Shown here one piece after another: positions 55,512 to 62,459 of a DNA stretch of 62,459 nt; position 1 is the stretch's first letter; every line of letters begins with the position of its first letter. Position numbers and translations under genes: made by a program. Source of the DNA: Gallionellales bacterium GWA2_60_142. Lineage in GTDB: Bacteria; Pseudomonadota; Gammaproteobacteria; Burkholderiales; Gallionellaceae. The stretch spans positions 1 through 62,459 of the forward strand of contig MGWR01000039.1 in the NCBI GenBank assembly GCA_001801085.1, written 5' to 3'. The notes beneath the pieces are model-generated. The model had not been told where the DNA came from, searched no databases, and worked only from the letters and a program-made list of their open reading frames with translations.

Positions 55512-57358
55512 AGTGTAGTTCATCCGGGGTGAGAGAGGGAGCTACAACAGTCAGATTTCCGTCGCACGAGAGCGCGAGAGTGTAGTTCATCCGGGGTGAG
55601 AGAGGGAGCTACAACCGGCTTGCGATCCTTGATGACGGGAATTTCAGTGTAGTTCATCCGGGGTGAGAGAGGGAGCTACAACGACGCACCGAGCGCAGTC
55701 GAACCGTAGTAGAGTGTAGTTCATCCGGGGTGAGAGAGGGAGCTACAACTTGCCACGGTGGTTCCTTTCGTTGGTTGGTAGTGTAGTTCATCCGGGGTGA
55801 GAGAGGGAGCTACAACTGATTTCGCTGCGTTGAATAAAGCCGCTGCAGTGTAGTTCATCCGGGGTGAGAGAGGGAGCTACAACCAGCTCGATCGTCTTGG
55901 CTTCGTCGGCGAAAGTGTAGTTCATCCGGGGTGAGAGAGGGAGCTACAACTCCCACACCGACGCCCAAACTGGGTGCGATAGTGTAGTTCATCCGGGGTG
56001 AGAGAGGGAGCTACAACAGGCGAAAGCGCGACATCACGAACGGCTGTAGTGTAGTTCATCCGGGGTGAGAGAGGGAGCTACAACTCCGATGCCGTGCCTG
56101 CCGCCGATAGTGGTAGTGTAGTTCATCCGGGGTGAGAGAGGGAGCTACAACATTGGGGGCTTGCTCAGAATTCCGCCCCGTAGTGTAGTTCATCCGGGGT
56201 GAGAGAGGGAGCTACAACAGGAGGCGCGGATGCGTCGTGCATTCAAGCAGTGTAGTTCATCCGGGGTGAGAGAGGGAGCTACAACTCGAGGTCTTATGGG
56301 ATGAATGGATGAACTAGTGTAGTTCATCCGGGGTGAGAGAGGGAGCTACAACCGCCCATCGCGCCGCCTGCTTGAGCCGCTCAGTGTAGTTCATCCGGGG
56401 TGAGAGAGGGAGCTACAACACCTTGATTGGATGGAGCAAGTACCGCGCTAGTGTAGTTCATCCGGGGTGAGAGAGGGAGCTACAACCCAGGTGTCGACTG
56501 ACGCGACCGCGCAATACAGTGTAGTTCATCCGGGGTGAGAGAGGGAGCTACAACCGCTCGTTCGGCAATGCGAAGTCGGAAGATAGTGTAGTTCATCCGG
56601 GGTGAGAGAGGGAGCTACAACTCGATCATGGCATGGCTGTCTAGTGCATATAGTGTAGTTCATCCGGGGTGAGAGAGGGAGCTACAACTGCACTGGCGTC
56701 GGTGCAGCTAGCCAGACAAGTGTAGTTCATCCGGGGTGAGAGAGGGAGCTACAACGGTTTCTTGGTTGGCGCTCATCGGGTTCGAAGTGTAGTTCATCCG
56801 GGGTGAGAGAGGGAGCTACAACTTGCCGATCAGGCGTATGTCGGAGGTGTAGAGTGTAGTTCATCCGGGGTGAGAGAGGGAGCTACAACCCGACACGCCG
56901 GACATTCCGGGCAATTCATAGTGTAGTTCATCCGGGGTGAGAGAGGGAGCTACAACGCGGATCCAGAAGGCCGCGGCGCAAAGTACAGTGTAGTTCATCC
57001 GGGGTGAGAGAGGGAGCTACAACTAATTGTGCATGCGAAAACAGATTGAACGAAGTGTAGTTCATCCGGAGTGAGAGAGGGAGCTACAACGCGCGGTAGA
57101 CCTTCATGGAACCAAATTGTAGTGTAGTTCATCCGGGGTGAGAGAGGGAGCTACAACCAGAGCGAGGGTTCCGCCCCTCGCCGTTCCAGTGTAGTTCATC
57201 CGGGGTGAGAGAGGGAGCTACAACGCACCGCCGCCAGTTGTGACCGTTTCGGATAGTGTAGTTCATCCGGGGTGAGAGAGGGTGCTACAACCTTGGAGTC
57301 ATAGCCCCACGTCGGGCCATAAGTGTAGTTCATCCGGGGTGAGAGAGGGAGCTACAAC
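55512..57358 (-). CRISPR. CRISPR array, 28 repeats and 27 spacers, type II-C
   Basis: Repeats are 37 nt: on the minus (crRNA) strand they begin GTTGTAGCTCCCTCTCTCAC and end CGGATGAACTACACT. Repeat starts (plus-strand first base) fall every 67 bp from 55512 to 57322, so spacers are 30 nt, except one of 31 nt (before 56518). Nearly all repeats are identical; the one at 57054 has one change (CCGGAG) and the one at 57255 another (GGTGCTACAAC). Resemblance to the Neisseria repeat GTTGTAGCTCCCTTTCTCAT fixes the crRNA strand as minus, the strand of the tracrRNA. No cas-independent leader is obvious. Confidence 0.98.
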
Positions 57359-57426
57359 GACGAAGTCGTACGCCCGCAAGGGGCGCCCGCCTCCGCCGTT
57401 CTCGCTACGCGAGGTTTGGCAAAAGG

Positions 57427-58726
57427 ATGCCTCGCCCGCCGCCTTGTGGCACACTTACGCCCGTTTCCGCCATTCATCTTCTATTCACCTTGCAACCTTA
57501 CGAACTTTTCATCGGCCTGCGCTATACCCGTGCCAAGCGCCGCAATCATTTCATTTCGTTCATTTCGCTGATCTCGATGCTGGGCATGGGGTTGGGGGTG
57601 ATGGCGCTGATCGTGGTGCTGTCGGTGATGAACGGGTTCCAGAAGGAGATACGCGAACGCATGCTGGGCGCATCGCCGCATCTCGAAGTGGTCGCGGACG
57701 GCGGGCGGATGCACGACTGGCCTGCCGTGCTCGACCGGGTCACGCAGCATCCACAGGTGGCTGCCGCAGCACCCTATGTCGCCGGTCAGGGCATGTTGTC
57801 GTTCGGGCAGAGCGTGCAGGGGGTAATGGTGCGCGGCATCGATCCGGCGCGCGAGACGGCGATCACGGAGTTGTCGAGCAAGATCAAAGTGGGGGCGCTG
57901 GAAGATTTGCGCGAGGGCGAGTTCAATATCGTGCTCGGCTCCGACTTGGCGCGCGCGCTCGGCGTGAAGATGGACGAGAAGGTGATGCTGATCGCACCGC
58001 AGGGGCAGATCACGCCGGCGGGGATGATGCCGCGGCTGAAGCAGTTCCGCGTGGTCGGCATTTTCGAGATCGGCATGGCACCCTACGACAGCAGCCTCGC
58101 GCTGATCCAGATGAACGATGCGCAAAAGCTGTTCCTGCTGGGCGACGCGGTGACCGGCATCAGCAGCAAGCTGCACGACATCGATCTCGCGCCGCGCGTC
58201 GCACAGGAGTTGCAGAACGAGTTGCCGCCGGAACTGTATGCCAACGACTGGACGCACCAGAACAGCAACTATTTCAAAGCGGTGCAGATGGAGAAGCGCA
58301 TGATGTTCATCATCCTGTCGCTGATCGTCGCGGTGGCCGCGTTCAACATCGTTTCGACGCTGGTGATGGCGGTGACCGACAAGCAGGCGGACATCGCGAT
58401 CCTGCGCACGCTGGGCGCGTCGCCGCGCAGCATCATGAAAATCTTCATCGTGCAGGGCGTAATCATCGGCGTGATCGGCACGCTGTCCGGTTGCTTGGGC
58501 GGCATCGCGCTGGCGCTGAATCTCGATGTCGTAATCCCGTTCATCGAACAATCGCTGGGAGTGCAGTTCCTCGCGAAGGATGTGTACTACATCACCGAGC
58601 TGCCGTCTGACCTGCGCTATTCCGAGGTTGCTCTGATCGCGGCGATGTCTTTCCTGATCAGCCTGCTGGCGACGCTGTACCCGAGCTATCGCGCGTCGAA
58701 AACCCAACCGGCGGAGGCGTTGCGCT

Positions 58727-58734
<8 letters not shown>
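57427..58734 (+). CDS. lolC: Lipoprotein-releasing ABC transporter permease LolC/LolE
   Basis: Inner-membrane permease that extracts lipoproteins for LolA, 435 residues as given. The family N-terminus [20 protein letters not shown] begins at codon 24, so the first 21-23 residues are doubtful: the true start may be TTG 57490, or ATG 57427 with GAGG 11 nt upstream. Four helices, MacB-like periplasmic domain ([11 protein letters not shown] ... [12 protein letters not shown]) and an FtsX domain ([20 protein letters not shown]). It begins only 68 bp after the last CRISPR repeat. lolD overlaps by 8 bp. Confidence 0.92.
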
Positions 58735-59455
<721 letters not shown>

Positions 59456-59643
59456 GCAACAACACGTAGGGGAACCATGCGCAGGAAGGTGCTGTTTTCC
59501 TACAGCATTTTAGGAATTTGCTGATATGCATTGTCTCGGGGAAATTGCACTATGCGTCTCACACGTTTCTCCTCCCTGAGCGTGGTCTTAACCAAGTTAA
59601 GACATTGCCCCCGGCCCCTTCTTACTGCCGGGGGCTTTTTTTT
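59456..59643 (+). ncRNA. Candidate small RNA downstream of lolD
   Basis: The region after lolD holds a possible structured transcript, best limits about 59520-59643: a pyrimidine anti-Shine-Dalgarno run TTTCTCCTCCC, a perfect hairpin GTCTTAAC-CAA-GTTAAGAC (59585-59603) and then a strong intrinsic terminator. No promoter was found with confidence, so it could equally be the 3' UTR of lolD. A short open frame (MRLTRFSSL...) is not convincing. Confidence 0.35.
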
Positions 59644-60181
59644 GTGCATACCGATTAGCCCTTGCCCGCCAGCGCCAAACCACCGCCAAACGCCATACGA
59701 TGCGCACCAGCAGATATCCGGCAAGAGACAGACTCAGCGCGAGCAACGGCAAGCCGAGCAATAAAGGTTTCCCGAGTGCGGCCATCCATTGCCATAACGC
59801 GCCGGCCCAACTGTCCCAATGCATCGCCGGGAACGGCGGGGGCTCGGCGACAATGCTGTTGGACACACCGAGTACAAATCGTCCCAATTCGTATGCAAGC
59901 AAATACAAGGGCACGATGGTAAACGGATTGGTATAGGCCGTGACGACCGCCGCCAGCGGCAGATTGACGCGCAGCAACACTGCAAGCAGCACCGCCGAAA
60001 TCATCTGGATAGGCCCGGGAATCATCCCGCAGAACAAACCGACCGCCACTCCGCCAGCCACCGAGCGGCGATGCAGATGCCAGAGGTCGGGATGATGCAG
60101 CCAACCGGCAAATGGCTTGAGCCAGCGATGGTGTCTGATCGCGTCGGATTTGGAATGGAATCGGTGGAAAAATTTACGCAT
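59597..60181 (-). CDS. DUF2062 inner-membrane protein
   Basis: 194 residues with an N-terminal basic segment, then VAGGVAVGLFCGMIPGPIQM (the conserved DUF2062 glycine/proline motif) and about four helices (AVLLAVLLRVNLPLAAVVTA, FTIVPLYLLAYELGRFVLG, PLLLGLPLLALSLSLAGYLL). Function unknown; widespread in proteobacteria. The last residues KKAPGSKKGPGAMS are the complement of the lolD terminator, so the C-terminus is dictated by that hairpin. Confidence 0.82.
   Translation of the reverse strand: MRKFFHRFHSKSDAIRHHRWLKPFAGWLHHPDLWHLHRRSVAGGVAVGLFCGMIPGPIQMISAVLLAVLLRVNLPLAAVVTAYTNPFTIVPLYLLAYELGRFVLGVSNSIVAEPPPFPAMHWDSWAGALWQWMAALGKPLLLGLPLLALSLSLAGYLLVRIVWRLAVVWRWRARANRYAQKKAPGSKKGPGAMS
59607..59643 (+). 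terminator. Rho-independent terminator after lolCD
   Basis: GCCCCCGG and CCGGGGGC (8-bp GC-rich stem) separated by 13 nt and followed by eight T residues. It overlaps the 3' coding end of the convergent DUF2062 gene. Confidence 0.88.
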
Positions 60182-60364
60182 GGAGTCATTCTAGCAGGCG
60201 AGCCCAACCTCGATTCCTGCTGCGGGCATTCGCAATATGTAAATAATTGTGGCGGCAATGAACTCGCTTCGCATTCCTCGGTCTCTTGTCGGGTTTCGCC
60301 ATACCGGGCGATGATGCAAAATACCGCGCCCCCCGCAAACAACGTTAACCGACAAAAATCAATC

Positions 60365-61270
60365 ATGTTGCCAGCCTCGCTCAAGCGTTACGTCTATCTT
60401 TCCATCGCGGCCGCCCTTGCCACCATCCTGCTCAAGGGGACGGCCTGGTGGCTGACCGGCTCGGTCGGCCTGCTGTCCGATGCGCTGGAATCCTTCGTCA
60501 ATCTGGCCGGCGCGCTGATGGCGCTGGCGATGCTGTCGCTGGCGATGACGCCGGCGGACGAGAACCATGCCTACGGACACGGCAAGGCGGAATATTTCTC
60601 CAGCGCGTTCGAGGGCTTCCTGATCCTGGTCGCCGCCGGCAGCATCGCCTATGCCGGCATCGACCGCCTGCTCCATCCGCAGGCCATCGAATCGGTCGGC
60701 ATCGGTCTGGCCGTGTCGGTCGTAGCCTCGATCATCAACCTCGTCACCGCCCGCACGCTGATGGCGGTGGGGAAAAAACACAACTCGATCACGCTGGAGG
60801 CGGATGCCCACCACCTGCTCACCGACGTGTGGACATCGGCGGGCGTGATAACCGGCGTCGGCCTGGTGTGGCTGACAGGCTGGCTGTGGCTGGACCCGGT
60901 CATCGCATTGCTGGTGGCCGCCAATATCGTCTGGACCGGCTGGCAATTGCTGCAACGCTCCGCCTCGGGACTGATGGACGCCGCGATTCCCGAAGAGCAT
61001 ATCCGTATGATCGAAACCGTGCTGGACAGCTATCGCGCACAGGGACTGGACTACCACGCACTGCGCACCCGCCAGGCCGGCATGCGCGCCTTCGTCTCGC
61101 TGCATGTGCTGGTGCCCGGAGCATGGTCGGTGCAGCAAGGCCACGACTGGATGGAACGCATCGAGGCCGACATCCGCGCCGTCGTGCCCTATTCCCATGT
61201 AACAACCCATCTGGAACCGCTGGAAGACCCCTTATCGCTGTCGGACGAACCGCTGGATCGCCCGGTATGA
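60365..61270 (+). CDS. Cation diffusion facilitator (CDF) metal transporter
   Basis: Divalent-cation/proton antiporter of 301 residues from ATG 60365; the open frame further upstream is antisense to the DUF2062 gene. Six helices, metal-site motifs GLLSDALESFVNL, ENHAYGHGKAEYFSS and EADAHHLLTDVWTS, and a cytoplasmic C-terminal domain (RTRQAGMRAFVSLHVLVPG ... HLEPLED). Likely substrates Zn, Fe or Mn; the HxxxD / DxxxD pattern does not decide. Confidence 0.92.
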   Translation: MLPASLKRYVYLSIAAALATILLKGTAWWLTGSVGLLSDALESFVNLAGALMALAMLSLAMTPADENHAYGHGKAEYFSSAFEGFLILVAAGSIAYAGIDRLLHPQAIESVGIGLAVSVVASIINLVTARTLMAVGKKHNSITLEADAHHLLTDVWTSAGVITGVGLVWLTGWLWLDPVIALLVAANIVWTGWQLLQRSASGLMDAAIPEEHIRMIETVLDSYRAQGLDYHALRTRQAGMRAFVSLHVLVPGAWSVQQGHDWMERIEADIRAVVPYSHVTTHLEPLEDPLSLSDEPLDRPV

Positions 61271-61290
61271 GAATCGTGGGAGCGGCTTCC

Positions 61291-61360
61291 GTGGGAGCGG
61301 CTTTAGCCGCGATAAGCAGCGTTGCATATAACGAGCAATCGCGGCTGAAGCCGCTCCTAC
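61291..61360. repeat. REP-like inverted repeat (GGAGCGGCTT family)
   Basis: GTGGGAGCGGCTTTAGCCGCGAT and ATCGCGGCTGAAGCCGCTCC face each other across about 24 bp; an extra half-unit GTGGGAGCGGCTT lies just before (61276-61288). Located between the CDF gene and the cytochrome gene. Confidence 0.75.
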
Positions 61361-61398
61361 AACGACAACAAACCATTCATTCACTCCAAGGAAACGTT

Positions 61399-61809
61399 AT
61401 GACTGCAAAAAAAGTCACCCTCGCCCTGTTGCTGCTTGCCGACGCGACATCCGCACAAGCCGAAACGCCCAAGGACTTCGTCGCCAAATACACCGCCGAA
61501 GCCGGCGCCGGATTCAAGCCCTCCGCCGCACGCGGCAAGAGTTTCTTTACCAAGGAATTCGGCGTATCCAAAGACATGCCGAGCTGCACCACCTGCCACA
61601 CCAAAGACCTGAATGCATCCGGCAAGCACATCATCACCGGCAAAGTCATCGAACCGCTCTCCCCTGCCGCCAACCCAGAACGTTTCACCACTACCAAAAA
61701 AGTTGAAAAGTGGTTCAAGCGCAACTGCAACGAAGTGGTCGGGCGCGAATGCACCCCGGCAGAAAAGGCCGACTTCATCCAGTTCGCCATCGAGGGGGGC
61801 AAGGCATGA
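61399..61809 (+). CDS. SHP/DUF1924-like monoheme cytochrome c
   Basis: Exported cytochrome of 136 residues from ATG 61399 (AAGGAA site). Signal peptide MTAKKVTLALLLLADATSAQA, one heme motif CTTCH near residue 58, a conserved RGKSFFTKEF segment and two further cysteines (RNCNEVVGRECTP) that may form a disulfide. This matches the DUF1924 family that includes sphaeroides heme protein (SHP), an oxygen-binding cytochrome. The next gene overlaps (ATGA) and encodes a diheme cytochrome, the usual SHP partner. Confidence 0.82.
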   Translation: MTAKKVTLALLLLADATSAQAETPKDFVAKYTAEAGAGFKPSAARGKSFFTKEFGVSKDMPSCTTCHTKDLNASGKHIITGKVIEPLSPAANPERFTTTKKVEKWFKRNCNEVVGRECTPAEKADFIQFAIEGGKA

Positions 61810-62288
61810 AACGGTCAATAGCATTGCTGTTGCTGGCGTTGGGCATGAATGCGGCTTACGCGGACGGCAGAAAAATGGCTGTCCCGGATCACGCCAAGTG
61901 GAAAGAAGAATGCGGCTCCTGCCACATCGCCTACCCACCGAAGCTGCTAACCGCAGACAACTGGCAAAAAATGATGGGCAGCCTGAACAAGCATTTCGGC
62001 GCGAATGCGGAACTGGACGCCAAGGACAACAAGGACATCCTCGAATTCTTGAAAAAGCATGCCGGCAGCGGCGAACGTCATAGCGCCGCCAGCCTGCGCA
62101 TCAGCGACACCCCGTGGTTCAAGCGCGAACACCGCTCGGTCTCGCCGAAGGAATGGGTGCATCCCGAGGTGAAGAGCAAATCCAACTGCTCGGCCTGCCA
62201 CCAGAACGTCGCACGCGGCTACTCCGAACACGACGTCCGCATGCCGGGCGGCAAGCGCTGGGAAGAAGAGGAATACGACGACGATTGA
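61806..62288 (+). CDS. Diheme cytochrome c (DHC-like)
   Basis: 160-residue exported protein with signal peptide MKRSIALLLLALGMNAAYAD and two CxxCH motifs, CGSCH (near residue 38) and CSACH (near residue 132). The C-terminus is acidic (EEEEYDDD). Resembles the diheme cytochrome c that reduces SHP in Rhodobacter, where a cytochrome b561 completes the chain; that gene, if present, lies outside the window. A hairpin at 62300-62323 follows the stop. Confidence 0.85.
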   Translation: MKRSIALLLLALGMNAAYADGRKMAVPDHAKWKEECGSCHIAYPPKLLTADNWQKMMGSLNKHFGANAELDAKDNKDILEFLKKHAGSGERHSAASLRISDTPWFKREHRSVSPKEWVHPEVKSKSNCSACHQNVARGYSEHDVRMPGGKRWEEEEYDDD

Positions 62289-62299
62289 TCGGCGCCCCT

Positions 62300-62323
62300 C
62301 ATACGGCATTTACCTGCCGTATG
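62300..62323 (+). terminator. Possible terminator hairpin after the diheme cytochrome
   Basis: CATACGGCA and TGCCGTATG form a 9-bp stem with a 6-nt loop just after the stop codon; no T-run, only AATCTTCTCTT, follows, so termination is uncertain. Confidence 0.4.
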
Positions 62324-62334
62324 AATCTTCTCTT

Positions 62335-62402
62335 GTGGGAGCGGCTTTAGCCGCGATACTCCAGTGAATCCAATTGCCTATCGCGGCTAAAGCCGCTCCC
62401 AC
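62335..62402. repeat. REP-like inverted repeat (GGAGCGGCTT family)
   Basis: GTGGGAGCGGCTTTAGCCGCGAT and ATCGCGGCTAAAGCCGCTCC(CAC) are near-perfect inverted copies separated by about 22 bp. It is the cleanest member of the family in the window. Confidence 0.8.
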
Positions 62403-62459
62403 GAAACACCTCTGTCTTTCCATTCGGTTATGCGCGACTCCGGCGCATAGCCGTCTTTT

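Noticed and set aside
55512-57358. Reading the array on the plus strand
   Set aside because: The minus-strand repeat begins GTTGTAGCTCCC like the Neisseria repeat, and the tracrRNA with its terminator only makes sense on the minus strand.
61399-62288. Possibility that the two small cytochromes are one frameshifted multiheme gene
   Set aside because: Each has its own signal peptide and start, with an ATGA overlap typical of coupled genes.

Overview
The window reads as the chromosome of a GC-rich betaproteobacterium. Gene order (hisS-yfgM-bamB-der, lepA-lepB-DUF4845-rnc-era, rpoE-rseA-rseB-rseC-mucD, dnaX-ybaB-recR), a class I fumarase and the c-type cytochromes fit Nitrosomonadales. A Gallionella/Sideroxydans-like iron oxidiser is my best guess, but this is inferred from content, not proven. 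No rRNA, tRNA, transposase or prophage genes were seen.

Layout. 1-8.5 kb (minus strand): a housekeeping block of ndk, rlmN, pilW/pilF, rodZ, ispG, hisS, yfgM, bamB and a truncated der. 8.6-13.7 kb: a DUF3025 protein, a membrane diguanylate cyclase, a small orphan protein, and a PAS chemoreceptor with a c-type heme motif in its periplasmic domain. 13.9-23.2 kb: a copper-efflux cluster (DUF2946 protein, cusC, cusB, cusA, cusF, copper P-type ATPase). 23.2-31.9 kb: era, rnc, DUF4845, lepB, lepA and the sigma-E envelope-stress operon with a likely autoregulatory promoter. 32-36.6 kb: nadB (+) facing ygfX, a membrane-anchored Ser/Thr kinase and a class III nucleotide cyclase. 36.7-41 kb: rluB, recR, ybaB, dnaX, a PagL-like gene and the 4.5S SRP RNA. 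41-50.3 kb: class I fumarase, a TPR response regulator with a small histidine kinase (+), tilS, accA, a cyclic-nucleotide-type mechanosensitive channel and an RpfE/phosphoglycerate-mutase-like protein.

50.7-57.4 kb: a complete, compact type II-C CRISPR-Cas system, the most notable feature. A tracrRNA is encoded on the minus strand immediately upstream of cas9, with its predicted promoter overlapping the cas9 start codon. cas9 (1126 aa, all nuclease motifs intact), cas1 and cas2 follow on the plus strand, then a terminator and an array of 28 near-identical 37-nt repeats with 27 spacers, read on the minus strand towards the cas genes as in Neisseria-type II-C loci. The cas9 leader contains a repeat-like sequence that is the exact complement of the tracrRNA anti-repeat, so cas9 mRNA and tracrRNA could regulate each other.

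57.4-62.5 kb: lolC-lolD, a candidate small RNA, a DUF2062 membrane protein, a cation diffusion facilitator, and the first two genes of an SHP-like/diheme cytochrome c cluster. Short palindromic and low-complexity repeats are scattered through the window, and several have entered genes in frame (tilS, cusB).
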